DNA from: Cudoniella acicularis
Taxonomy: Eukaryota > Ascomycota > Leotiomycetes > Helotiales > Helotiaceae
Length of the DNA: 20,166 bases
Assembly: GCA_013054445.1 (NCBI GenBank)
Contig: JAAMPI010001085.1
Location: forward strand, 1-20,166
Direction: 5' to 3'
A program made the translations under genes and the position numbers. Below, one piece after another: positions 10,201 to 20,166 of the stretch. Position 1 is the first letter of the stretch. The number at the start of each line of letters is the position of its first letter. Below the pieces are notes generated by a model, which was given only the letters and a program-made list of their open reading frames with translations, ran no database searches and was not told where the DNA came from.

Positions 10201-10902
10201 CTCTCAAGTTACTGGAGACAATATCTCACATCACACCGTCGCATGGCAGAGATTTTCGATACGTTCCTGCTGACAATCATTTGCGACGATTTCCTCCCAA
10301 ACTCCCGTTATGGAATGCATCTCCTCCCTGAAGATCGCGCTCGGCCTTCACTTGATGAGGAGCTACTGAAGCAATTCCTCCCTTTCTGGTCCATATGCTT
10401 GGTTCCGTTATATGCTTGTGAGAGGACCCCAATCGAACATGGTACATATAATTTTCCCATTGAACGCGCACTCAAGGAAACAAATCTCCCGCCTGAACAT
10501 CTGGAGATGCACGCTCGCCTACTTAGACAAATCTGCGAAGTAGAAGTTCGCGGGGATAGAGATGAGTGAGCCACAACAAGTACTAAGCAGATGACGGGAC
10601 CCTAAGGGTTTCCATCCTGGCTGCACCACACCCTTGGCAGATGTTTCTTCATTTCAAAGAAGGGGCACATGGAACTGTGTCCGTACGGGACGAGAAAGGA
10701 AGACCGTCTGGTTGCACTGCAAGGCGCTAGATTGGCTTCCGTTCTCCGGGCTCGGGGGGATGTGCGTGATGAGCGCTCTGTTGGCGGGCATCGGTGGATG
10801 TTTGTCTGCGAAGCTTTTGTGCAAGCGTGGATGGACAGACGCTTTGTGAACGAGCTGCTTGGATTAAGGGAAGAAATGGAAGACATCTTTGTCCTAGTCT
10901 GA
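7233..10902 (+). pseudogene. HET-domain (heterokaryon incompatibility) gene, multiply broken
   Basis: HET proteins trigger cell death after fusion of genetically unlike hyphae. The traceable exons are 7233-7607, 7857-8036, 8095-8432, 8546-10565 and 10641-10902, joined by GT-AG introns; TACTAAG-like branch sites are visible in introns 2 and 4. The start ATG at 7233 has A at -3. The N-terminal part (DIQSLDHGCC, GTWFEISVL, RLVIWAKSM, RVNYVKEVHI) resembles a beta-rich module often preceding HET domains. The HET domain starts with KYIALSYVWG (8731-8760), then LWVDSISIN where LWIDAICIN is usual, then WFRRVWVLQEV (9251-9283). The C-terminus has CPYGTRKEDRLVALQGA and a WMFVCEAFVQAWMD segment, typical of the family. 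Lesions: TGA at 8311, frame slip at the T9 run 8717-8725, TGA at 8969, TAG at 9029 (at the usual Trp), TAA at 9743, and a second frame slip between about 10133 and 10250. The first intron, at 249 nt with a weak GTCAGC donor, is the least certain part. Confidence 0.85.
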
Positions 10903-12052
10903 GCGGTTGAATTTTGTGTACGAAGAAGGTTCCAGAACAAACTAACAGGGTCGAGTAGAGAGCATAACGTCTAACAAATAATGTAGGATATAGGTATATC
11001 GAGACGCATACTACTAACGAAGTATATGAGGCTAGGGGAACGCTATAGTCAACTCTAAGTTATAGAATTTAGTTTTTTGTGTAAGAGGTATTATTCATCA
11101 CGAATTTAGGGCCAGCGGGGCTTTCTATGGCTGATTTGGAAGGGTATCTAGGTGGGATAATATAGCATATAATTATATTTCATGGCTGTTTTAATAAAAT
11201 AGAAACTAGGAGCGCGAAGAACGAAGGGATTGAAATATTTGAAGGAAGTAATCGCCGGCTCGCTTAGCAGGGGCCTCCGTTGTCGCATTCCTGTTTAGAG
11301 CTTCCTGTAGTCTCATGCCCGAGAAGAGAGGGCCGAAGAGGAGGGTTGGGGACCACGGATAGCTGTATCGTATTAAAGACATATGGAATATTCAAGAATT
11401 CGATTTTCCTTTCTAAGTATATCTTAACAAATAAGGCTGCGAATACTTTACAGAAGAAGAGTGCCCGTTACAAAAACGAGAATCAAACAGACATGGGCGT
11501 GGAGACTAAGGGGGAAATTTGACTGGAACGCAACCTAAGCATACTGATATAATTGATTACGATTTGATTTGTTATGGTCATCTCGGCACTTTTTGGTTTT
11601 TTATTGTTATTTCTGCGTTTTCAAAGCATGTTTGCGTACATTAGATCCCCTCTCCTGACTCTTTCTCTTAAGTCCCTTTTATCGAGAAATGGCGACTTCC
11701 GTGCAAATTGGGAAATGCTAGTCAAAATTTTAGATACCCAAACGCCACATTAGTACCAAGCATGATTTGAGCAGTCAACGAGGAAGTTTAGATAATACTT
11801 AGTTAAAATGTTTCGCCGATTTGGTGTGAGACAGCAAGCTGAAGGATGCCTAGGTGGCGGTGGCTTCGTTCGAGCCCTCTTTCGTCTATTGGATATGCGA
11901 TTTTTGCTTTCCCACTCACCGCGAATATAATTTTCCACATAGGTGACTAACACTCATCCTCTTATTTTCTCAAGTCTCCGACCGCCTTGAAAGCTCCAGC
12001 ATATTATGATATCAAGTCATCGGTACACTTATCACGCGAACATCTCTCCAGC
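10903..12052. other. Intergenic stretch, no supported gene
   Basis: About 1.15 kb, moderately AT-rich, holding the end of the HET relic's former transcript and the promoter of the membrane protein gene at 12053. The frames present (for example 11280-11522) show no protein-like features. An out-of-frame ATG at 12006 opens a 70-codon frame that overlaps the start of the downstream gene; if included in its transcript it would be an upstream ORF likely to reduce translation. Confidence 0.5.
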
Positions 12053-13582
12053 ATGTCTTCCCCTGCACTATTTGCAGTGCTACTCTTCGCGGGTCATGCG
12101 CAAGGCTACACAAAATTCAACACCGTTTGCACCGCACCAAATTCGACAGTCAACTTTGTCTCCTCTCCCGATACCCGAGGGACCTTGGATATATTATGGA
12201 GTTGTCTTTTTACGATGATTGCTTGCACCTACACTGTTTTGCATCTCAACGTCCCGGAACAACGGGCTGGAAGGGATCCTGGCTGGCGAGGCGATTTGAA
12301 ATGGACCGTTCGTGGGGTGTGGGTGAGTGTCAAGTGGATGCTTGTCACCATTTTGGCACCAGAAATCCTGCTTTCGAAGAATTGGGGGGATTTGGAATTT
12401 GCCAAGACTGCAACAGCTATGATGGAGCGATTTGCCGCTACAGATGGTGTCCCTTGGACTTTAACTCATTCCCTTCTTGCCAACATGGGAGGGTTTATCA
12501 TTAAAGGCAACTTCACAATACCTGCAGCTGGAAATCTGTCGGAGCTTCAGGAATTGCCAAAGACCACCTGGCAAGAAATCACAGGAAATTTAGATGAAGG
12601 TAATGAATTGGCGACCATCCTTATCGAGAATGCGTCTGCAGGGAAGACCATAGGAACAAGTCACAATGCACAATCAGACTCGGAGCTTCTTTTGGACAAT
12701 GGAAGTCGAGAGCAGACTGAGCAGTTATTCCATGTCGATGCTCTGGATATCTTTCGACTCAGAGAGCTAGGTTTGCTACGCTCATTGCCAAATACCTCAC
12801 TTGAGGAAGTCAAAGACAAAGACAAAACGGACACCTTCGCACGAGTTATCACAGTTACGCAAATTTCTTGGATGGTCTTGCAGGTCATCACAAGGGCTGC
12901 TCGACATCTTCCTATATCACAGTTGGAAATCGCAGTCGTAGCATTTGCAGCTTGTGCCATAATTATATTCGGGCTGAATTGGCAGAAGCCACGATCGGTG
13001 AAGGTGCCATTCACGTTACCTTCTATCGTAGAGAAGACGGACACCCACGATTTGCAGTCTGTGCTGCAAAGCATTGCCACCCGAAGAGCCCACACGAATG
13101 TCGATAGTGGGGTGATAGAGATGTTCCTTGTCACGGCTCGAATGGGCAAGAAACTGCCATCGAGGCCTGGAAACCCTATACGTAATACGTATAGCGGAAC
13201 TGGTAATACAGGAGGAATCAACGTATCCGGTATAATTCTTGGGAGTATGGTTTTTGGGGGCATCCATCTATTTGCATGGGACTCCATATTTCCATCCTGG
13301 ACTGAGAAGATTCTTTGGCAAGTCTCTAGCATTTGGTGCACCACAATTACTATTGCTATAATAGTTATTGGTGGAATAAAAATGAGTCTTGAATATATCA
13401 TTGTGGATTTAAAGGGATCTTTATTGTCAGGTTTCATATTTCGCGGTCTCTTAGTACCGGTTTTTGGTGGTTATGTTGTAGCAAGAATTTTCCTATTAGT
13501 GGAAATAATTAGGACGTTGTTCTTTTTGCCGCCGGGGGCATATATACCTACCTTTGCGGGGTCCATACCACACTTTCATTAG
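12053..13582 (+). CDS. Fungal polytopic membrane protein, 509 aa, uncharacterised family
   Basis: A single intron-free frame. The first in-frame ATG is at 12053 (A at -3); the open frame extends upstream only through a non-ATG codon. Residues 1-18 look like a cleavable signal peptide ending in Ala-Gln-Gly. Hydrophobic segments follow at about 44-66, 88-107, 292-309, 391-408, 425-442 and 456-492. Family hallmarks recalled from many Ascomycota and Basidiomycota proteins are DILWSCLFTMIACTYTVLHL, KWMLVTILAPEILL, WTLTHSLLANMGGF, then LPISQLEIAVVAFAAC and GGIHLFAWDSIFPS. The loop at about 150-265 is hydrophilic with several sequons. The biochemical role of this family is not known to me, and no transporter signature or active site can be seen. 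The last third of the gene is more AT-rich than the first. The frame is intact and the length is within what I expect for the family. Confidence 0.9.
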   Translation: MSSPALFAVLLFAGHAQGYTKFNTVCTAPNSTVNFVSSPDTRGTLDILWSCLFTMIACTYTVLHLNVPEQRAGRDPGWRGDLKWTVRGVWVSVKWMLVTILAPEILLSKNWGDLEFAKTATAMMERFAATDGVPWTLTHSLLANMGGFIIKGNFTIPAAGNLSELQELPKTTWQEITGNLDEGNELATILIENASAGKTIGTSHNAQSDSELLLDNGSREQTEQLFHVDALDIFRLRELGLLRSLPNTSLEEVKDKDKTDTFARVITVTQISWMVLQVITRAARHLPISQLEIAVVAFAACAIIIFGLNWQKPRSVKVPFTLPSIVEKTDTHDLQSVLQSIATRRAHTNVDSGVIEMFLVTARMGKKLPSRPGNPIRNTYSGTGNTGGINVSGIILGSMVFGGIHLFAWDSIFPSWTEKILWQVSSIWCTTITIAIIVIGGIKMSLEYIIVDLKGSLLSGFIFRGLLVPVFGGYVVARIFLLVEIIRTLFFLPPGAYIPTFAGSIPHFH

Positions 13583-14602
13583 ATGGATATATATATCACA
13601 AGCATCTGCGTTCGGAACGCATATAGGAGGAGTAATCTTGTCAAGGGACAGCTTTTCTTTTATCTGAGTTATGACAACGAATTTAGCGATTTGATTCAGG
13701 ATTGGAACTTTGTAAATATCTGTCACCTATCAAATTATGGCTATTGTCTCTATTTAAAACATATGTATTTAATTAATAAATAAAGCTTCGGTTATAATTT
13801 TCTGCCCACTACGGCTTATTCAGTACTTTGGGATCCTAAGGACCACGTCCGGTATACCCTTCCCAGAGCATCAAAGTGTACTATAATACTGGATGTCCTT
13901 CCCTTTATACCGTTTACTTCCTTCCTGTCAATCAGCTATGCATACAAGAAAATAAACAGTACTTCCGGCTTCACACTAGGAATAGCGAAGTCCTTTATAG
14001 CTATCGGCAGCTTGACCCACGGCGACGTAGTTCTCACCATTTCATCCAGCCCTTCCTCTAGGTTCCGATCTTGGTTCTAACTCATAGGTGGAGTAAATTG
14101 TGGTGCGTTCAGAATAATCTAGTGTTATCAGACGATATTGCCACTTTTATTTACTGCGCAGTAACCAGGAAATTTGTCGATATTGCCGATACTCTTCATG
14201 TTTGATCATGATTGAGATATATAGGGTTTTTTACTTAGAATTCCTATGTGTTAATTTGATCGGACGGACCGCGATTGCGATGTGCGAGCTCGCTTGTTCT
14301 TTTCGCATTAGAGATGTTTTTTCTATAAAACTGAGCCCGAACTGCAAGTAGGAGATCAAAAGTCGAGTGTTTGAGTTGTCCCTGTTTAGTCGGAGTGAGT
14401 TACATTTAAATCGCAAGTTGTTAGTTATTATCAGTAGAGTTCTCATTTCACTGACTCAACACTGTATAATTCGGAACCTGGTGAAGTCAAAGAACACACT
14501 TGATTAAACCATAATGCAGTAAGAACATCTCAAGCAGACCCCACAGACCAGACGCGTGGAAATAAAATATCATTTAAACTCCATTATTCTCGCCCTTCCT
14601 CA
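13583..14602. other. Intergenic stretch between convergent genes, no supported gene
   Basis: This lies between the 3' ends of the plus-strand membrane protein and the minus-strand gene ending at 14603. The first about 200 bases are probably 3' untranslated sequence. A frame at about 13880-14050 has a stretch reading IGSLTHGDVVLTISSSP that faintly recalls the ORF1 of fungal LINE elements, but it is too short to call. Nothing else is recognisable. Confidence 0.45.
13775..13784 (+). terminator. Possible polyadenylation signal
   Basis: AATAAATAAA lies about 190 bases after the stop codon of the membrane protein gene, preceded by an AT-rich tract. This matches the position and composition expected for a fungal 3'-end processing signal, but such AT-rich motifs are common, so it is only a candidate. 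Confidence 0.35.
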
Positions 14603-17531
14603 TCATTCGGACTCATCTTCAACAACCTCCTCATCCCCATTTAAATTCAATTTATCTCCACACAATACCCATATGAAAAAGTCCTTTATTTTGACATTCT
14701 TGCGATCGAATGAAGAATTCGTGGTGAACTTATGAAGTTTCTCCTTAAGCTTCTTCCACTCCTCCTCTTCGCTATACTTGCTAATCACCAAGGTTACATA
14801 TTTTCCCCACTGGCAACGAAAAGTTAAGTGGTGGGTTTCAGCAAGACTATTGCCAGATTTGTTGCATACCAGTGTGAAGGTTTGTGCAAGAGTCATCTTG
14901 TTGAGTGTTTTCTTCGACACTACCTCGGATGGCTCTTCGTCGCCTATGCCGTTGCTATCTTCAATGGCGAAAAGCGGTTCGACTTCCTTGGGACCACTTT
15001 TTTTTATTCGTTTTATCCCAAGGAATTATCTTGGTGGATGTTGGAGTGGTTGGAATGGTTGGAGTAAGGGCATTGATGACAGCAGCAGGGGTTTGGATGA
15101 TGGAATCGGTGTGTGAGTAAGGCGTGCTGATTCTCCTATCTGACAAACCTAAGGCTGCGGGAAGAGCTTCTCGATTATTGGTAGTAGGGGCCGGACATGA
15201 AAGGTTGGTTGAAGTGGGCAAGTTTATTGCTGGCGGTTGCTCCCTGTTAACAATCGGAGGAGTATTTTTAATGTTGAGCCCATCGGGTAGGTTCGACAAA
15301 CTCATCAACCCGTCATTGCTTATAAACCCTGCATGTGGAGTGAAGGTCGCAGTAGAGGCCGAAGTGGTTGGAACGTCTGAGATTATCGCAATTGCTGGGT
15401 CGGATGTCTTATGAGCATCTGTTGAAGACGAGGCGGGTTGAGACACTCCGTTGAAATTGCAAAACGGTTCAGCGGGTTGTATTTGAGTGGTGTTATTGTC
15501 GGCTGGCTCGAACTTTGCTTCGGTGAAATAAAACTTGGCAGGCAACACTTGAGGTTCCGGAGAAGTAATAAGGAAAGGGGAAAAGTCAATTGAAACTTCG
15601 CGAGGAGACTGAGTTCTCAAGGGAGGAGAGAACTCGGAGTGCTTTTGAGCTTCAAATGGATCGGCGGAGTGTTTGGCAGGGAGCCAATCCGTTGCGCTCA
15701 TCGTGGGCGGGCATACAGCTTCGTCATGGCTCCTTACGACCGGCACGAGTTGTGGTACCTCATCATCTTCTTCAGCCTCGGCTGCTTTTTTGGCCTCTTC
15801 AACCTGGGATCTAATATGATCAGTGCCCAGAGGCGGCAAATTTGGCAGTGCCCAAATATCCCATACACTGTTATTCGAATGATTGCCTTCCGTGTTTTGG
15901 CCGATTTAAATAAAGCTTTGTGAGGACCACATTCTTACATCTCAGGGAGGTTTGCATCAGTGACTTACGATATCTGCCGCATCACTTTGTTTCCCAACTG
16001 GCGATGGCGTCAAAAGCGAAACTATGTTTGAGTTGGATGAGCTCTTGCTGCCGTCATGTTCAGTTCTCTGGCGTTTGCGTAGAGGGTTGTGTTTGGAGCG
16101 GTATGGATTTGGGTCGCCGTAGGACCCGGGGCCCTGTAGTGTAGTGTCAGCAGACGTATTTACATTGAGCAGTCTGCTTGTGACCGATAAATTCAGTACT
16201 TACTCTTTTCATCCCAGTCTCCTTCTGGTTTTCTTGAGAACCGATAGCAGGGTTCCACTCCAGCACTCCATCTGTTGAACTGCGGTGGACATGTTTGATC
16301 CATTCCTGTCGTTGGGTTCTCCATGCCTTTTCGAACTCCGAGCTCTTTTGTATCACACCGTCCCGCTCCTCAAGAAAACCGAAGGACTTAGGAGAGTACT
16401 CCATCCATAGTGGCACAATCTGCGTAATGAATACTTTGCAACGTGCTCGCAGGGAAGTGTCTGAAAGGTTTTCGAGTGATATGCCGGAGTGTTTATTAGA
16501 GTTCGGAATATCAAGCTGATAATGCCGTTTCAAATCGTCGAAGAAGCGACTTACAATGTGATGCTTTGTCACACGCGTGTGATACAAGTTATGTTCATGA
16601 AGGTACCGATATACGAAAGGATCGACTTTTTCGATTCGACGACGTGAAAAGGGCTAAAATCTCGAGTTTAGCTGAATCACCTCTTTTCCAAGCCTCAGTG
16701 AGCGATGTGGCATACCTTAAACAGCCAACCAATCTTCCAATTTTCATCTGATTTCTCCAGAGGGTAGGAATAGTTAAGGTGAACTTCGATATTGTTTGAA
16801 ACTGTTTCTCGAATGCTGTTCATGGTTAGAAAGGGTTGAAGTAAGTTTGACGCTGGCACAAACGTTTCTGCATTTTCGCAACATGACTGATCGCTATCCA
16901 GAGAAGCCTCATCGGAGGAGGAATCTACACTTGATGGGGACACCGAAGGGCTTCGGCTTACCATACTGATGCCTTTGTCGTAGGTTGCCTCCTCGGCAGC
17001 TCTGCATTTCTGCAAACCCCTTTCTTTCTGGATCGTGTTAGGTTGATAAATAATCATACAATGAACGGTTAATGGAAATACCCAGGATTCATTATTCCGC
17101 CAAATGCTTTCTTGTCTGCACATCAATTTTCTTAGACCGGCATGGATGCTGAATAATTGTATAAGCTGGATATCTGGTTACCTCGTTGGTGTGAAGGGCT
17201 CTGGGGAAACTCACCGCTGTTCGTCCCGTGGATATACCGGCCATTTGTATCGTTCTGCGTCACGTGAATCAGAAAAATCACGATGATGTTTTCTCAAGTA
17301 GCTATCAGCACAAGCTATGACCTCGGGGGCGGCGAAGTCCAGTGGGAATTGAACAAGATCAGCATTGGCCTGAATATAGTCCTTTCGAAATTGGGCAACC
17401 TTATTGCGGAAGCTGGTATGATTTCGGATTTCGGATCCCTTCGGATAACCAAGGCCCTCTATGATATCTTCTGCTTTGCCATATTTTGATCTGTAGGAAG
17501 GCTTCTTTCGACGTGGTTTTGAGTTTCCCAT
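14603..17531 (-). CDS. Uncharacterised fungal protein, five exons, frameshift in last exon
   Basis: Exons are 17215-17531, 16716-17130, 16204-16653, 15969-16133 and 15803 downwards. All introns (84, 62, 70 and 165 nt) are GT-AG and keep phase. The start is the ATG at 17531. The product begins with a basic segment (KPRRKKPSYRSKYGKA), followed by an apparently helical region, a Ser/Asp-rich linker (SPSSVDSSSDEASLDSD), a second folded-looking part (exon 3: RRRIEKVDPFVYRYLHEHN, then VSRFFDDLKRHYQLD), and a long Pro/Ser/Thr-rich disordered part. In exon 5 the frame runs to a TGA at 14961 (729 aa). A one-base shift at the A8 run (plus-strand T8, 14998-15005) opens a further conserved-looking C-terminus with QTFTLVCNKSGN and an acidic end, down to TGA at 14603 (848 aa in all). 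I recognise no domain; basic and acidic patches hint at a nuclear protein, but that is a guess. It may be a recent pseudogene, an assembly error or a slippage site. Confidence 0.72.
14998..15005 (-). other. A8 homopolymer at the frameshift point of the minus-strand gene
   Basis: On the coding strand the run reads AAT then eight A then GTGG. Continuing the upstream frame gives Lys-Lys-Lys-Trp and a stop 15 codons later. One A fewer would give Lys-Lys-Ser-Gly-Pro-Lys and stay open for about 130 more codons of ordinary protein composition. Confidence 0.75.
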
Positions 17532-20166
17532 CTCTGTGTCGGGGCTTGGGATGAGTAAGGCTTGGTTCTGGAAAGGGGATCGCGACGGATAGATTTCGAA
17601 ATTCAAGCCTTCAAGGAAGGAGGCTCAAGAGGTTAAGGAGTTGAAACAACGCAACTTTCGGGGAAATGAGCCACAGCGAGATCAAGTGGCTCAGCTGCTG
17701 CTAGGAGAGAAGAGTTCATGGAAATTAGAGTATGTTAAAGGAGAGAAAAGAAGGTGGAAGAAAGCGCCATCGGGAGGTTCCAAGCTTAAGCAATCCCTGA
17801 CAGTCACAACGAAGTTGTTCTAGGGTAAGTTGTCCATTCAGTCTACTCTATAATCTTACCTAGAATAATAATTTGTTTTCTAATTTGCCTTTTCTTTTTT
17901 AGCAATCACTACTATAGTGCTTTAATTTCACTTACTCGATTTGTGAGAGAGAAAAGAATTCAAAATACTATACTTGCCTAGGTCAGTAATATTTCTTCCT
18001 TCCTTGGCTTAGTACGCTGGGGAAATGCAACAGACTAGATGTTGGTGGCTTGGAGATCTGGTTGGCTATACGAAGTACATGCGGGTGCCTTCCCCATTAA
18101 AACAGCGTGGCTGAGGACAGGTTGGTTTGAGGTCAGAGCGTCCCTGGTCGTTATTTTTCGGTGTGCCACAGTGCTTGTTAGTTTCTCTAGCTAGAGGGGC
18201 ATAGACCAATGAAATTTCGCTGATGAAAGAAACGACAAACGCTGGGCCGTACGTTACACGGGCTTCATTTATTACATACATTATTACGTACCACTCCTCG
18301 TAAAATTTCTTTTTCTCTAATTTTCGCCTTTCCAGAAAAGTAGAACCCGGGAAACTCGACACTGGGACGCGACATGAGAATCCATGTGCAGATAACCCAG
18401 TCAGAAGTAGCAGAATTATAGTGCAGTGCCTTGTAACCTGACCAGTTGTAGTCCTGAGGGGATTGTAAAGGGCACGAAGCCCGCTAGTAACATGCTTTAA
18501 GGCCCTAGAAGCACTCGAAGCCTTCAGGGGGTGGTTTCTCACGTATTCCAACAAGGCTGGTCAATCAACAGTGGAAAAGAAAAGGGGCTGTTAATTAAGC
18601 CGCGACATATAGATTAACATACCTACATCACTTATGGCTGGCTACAGCTCAACGAGTTTCTAGCAATTAATATTTTCAAGGTCTGTTTCAAATAACAACA
18701 TATGTCAGGAATCGATAGGGCTCGATAGGAATAAATCTAAACAAAAACACACAATTGAAACAATACTATCAGCCTATCTATTTACCCGGACTCGGAGTAT
18801 GAGTATTGTGCCTGTCTCATAGACAGTGCAGGTGTTTGTGCGACCAAAAATAGTCTTGCTACCATTAAAAATCCACTGCATTTCTTTTGACTTTCCGATA
18901 TTTTTGTGGCGCTCAGTGCCCCGAGACATACAGTCACACAGTGGCCATGCATTGCCGATCTATCAACCCTGGAATTGCGGATGCACTGGCTGAAAGTTGA
19001 AGTTGCACAATAGTAACTGCTGCATCAGGTAGCAGGAGCCTGCATGTCACAGACTCGCAGTTCTCTTTGGTAAAGAGCACGCTAAATGTTTTAATGGTCT
19101 TAAAATGAGTCAATTCGATGAGGGTTCTCATTCCAGGTTATCAACAAGTATATTTTATCACCGGTAGGAAGAGGTGCAGAAAAGTGACAGAGGGTATTAT
19201 CCTATGAATCACCAACATTGGGTGGCTTTGCGGGGTCAAAGCTCTCTGCATTTGAAACCTATCCAGTTCTTCTAGTCAGCAAAAAGGAGTGTGGGAGAAC
19301 CCGGAGAAGTAAAGCCAAAGAACCAGAAAGGAATTTCCACAATAACGCCACCTGTTACGCCACCTGCCACAACGCCACGCCACCGGGCGGCCGTCCGCAC
19401 GGAATACGGATCGGCGGAGCCGCTCATATGGAGGCCGTAGTCATTTCGTGCTTCTGGAAAATTGCCTGTGTCCCGTCACAACGGGCCAAGGAGACCCGCA
19501 GCCCGCTGTGTTGTAGGGAAAGGCTTTTGTAATGTCGAGAGTCAGTGTCGCCGCTCCAACCTTTTCTTTGAATCTAATGCTGAGCAAGGATCATGGCATG
19601 CTGGAAGGTTTCTCACTTTTACTAGGTAGTCTCTGGCTTACCCTAGCGACCCCTTTTTCTAGAATCGCAAACATCAAAATTTAGGCGCCATAGACTTTCA
19701 AAAGCTTGTTAATTTCACATAATCCCATCTATTCATCTGTAGGGTGTGTTGCACTCATTATAGTTTTATCGCAATTTCTTTGTCGATTTTCCAGTTCTCC
19801 CTTTTCTGTTAAGCTTGACGGCTGCAGCCTGCATGAAAAGCAGCTGTCGAGTTGCTAGGGGCTAAAGTTAGCACGCTAGAGAGCGACAAAGTAATATTAA
19901 AGGAGCTTCTGGATATAAAGAAAAGTTGAAAGAATTGACCTCCAGGTGAAGAGGTAAAGGGAATTGAATTGTGTGTGGAGGCTCTTGCTTCTTCATAAAT
20001 TTTTCCTTAATACATATTTGCCCTTTACTCTTCGAATAACTTTATCCACTCTGTTTTTCCTGATGCCAAATCCCGCTCAGTACCCATTTCTCAATCAAAC
20101 ATCTGTAAAGAACCAGAAAGATAAAGCGTCCCCTTCTTTCCTTTCACTACTTCAACTGTATCTTTT
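17532..20166. other. Long intergenic stretch to the window end, no supported gene
   Basis: The first few hundred bases should be the promoter of the minus-strand gene starting at 17531. The longest open frame (18066-18554, minus) begins at TTG, has no early ATG and no recognisable domain, so it is not called. A second frame at 19218-19532 is explained by the GC-rich repeat patch at 19343-19390. The last about 70 bases are rich in C and T (CCCCTTCTTTCCTTTC), which would suit the leader or core promoter of a plus-strand gene beyond the window, but this cannot be tested here. Confidence 0.45.
19343..19390. repeat. Short GCCACC-containing direct repeats in a GC-rich patch
   Basis: TAACGCCACCTG is followed directly by TTACGCCACCTG, one mismatch between the two 12-base units, and then by two shorter copies (AACGCCAC, GCCACCGG). 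The patch leads into a GC-rich segment (to about 19435) in otherwise AT-rich DNA. It could be a cluster of transcription factor sites for a gene to the right of the window, or a simple tandem duplication. Confidence 0.6.

Noticed and set aside
12661..13437. 258-codon minus-strand frame opposite the membrane protein gene
   Set aside because: It lies wholly inside the plus-strand coding sequence, which has clear family motifs and membrane segments; the minus frame is its shadow.
13876..14061. Possible LINE ORF1 fragment (GDVVLT-type motif)
   Set aside because: Only a few residues resemble the family, there is no reverse transcriptase, and no target duplication or poly(A) end.
14991..15010. Classical minus-one programmed frameshift at A AAA AAG
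   Set aside because: The minus-one frame stops about 17 codons later; the long downstream frame needs a plus-one shift or one base fewer, so the heptamer does not explain it.
18066..18554. 162-codon open frame on the minus strand
   Set aside because: It begins at TTG, has no nearby ATG, no domain, and a composition typical of chance frames; no flanking exons with matching splice sites were found.

Overview
The window looks like nuclear DNA of a filamentous ascomycete. The evidence is short spliceosomal introns (mostly 46-113 nt, GT-AG, several with CTGAC, CTAAY or TACTAAG-type branch sites), a relic of a HET (heterokaryon incompatibility) domain gene, a secreted aspartic protease relic, and two polytopic membrane proteins of kinds common in Pezizomycotina. 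A Leotiomycete would fit, but this rests on general resemblance and cannot be proved here. Gene density is low, with long AT-rich intergenic stretches. No tRNA, rRNA, CRISPR array, insertion sequence or intact transposon was recognised.

Layout: (1) 677-1656 (+), pepsin-family aspartic protease pseudogene with a stop codon just before the first catalytic motif and no second catalytic lobe. (2) 1657-3351, AT-rich, no gene. (3) 3352-5423 (-), intact five-exon gene for a 626-aa membrane glycoprotein with a large ectodomain. (4) 5424-7232, no gene, but a strong inverted repeat at 6288-6429. (5) 7233-10902 (+), a HET-domain gene broken by four in-frame stops and two frameshifts; most of its exon structure can still be traced. 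(6) 12053-13582 (+), intact single-exon 509-aa polytopic membrane protein. (7) 14603-17531 (-), five-exon gene of unknown function whose last exon carries a one-base frameshift in an A8 run. (8) 17532-20166, no supported gene; a small cluster of GCCACC-containing repeats near 19350-19390.

The window holds no obvious pathway or gene cluster. Its character is an accessory or decaying region: two relics (secreted protease, HET gene) interspersed with fast-evolving fungal membrane proteins and one putative orphan gene. The most useful points for follow-up are whether the A8 frameshift is real or bypassed, the degeneration pattern of the two pseudogenes, and the origin of the 142-bp inverted-repeat structure.
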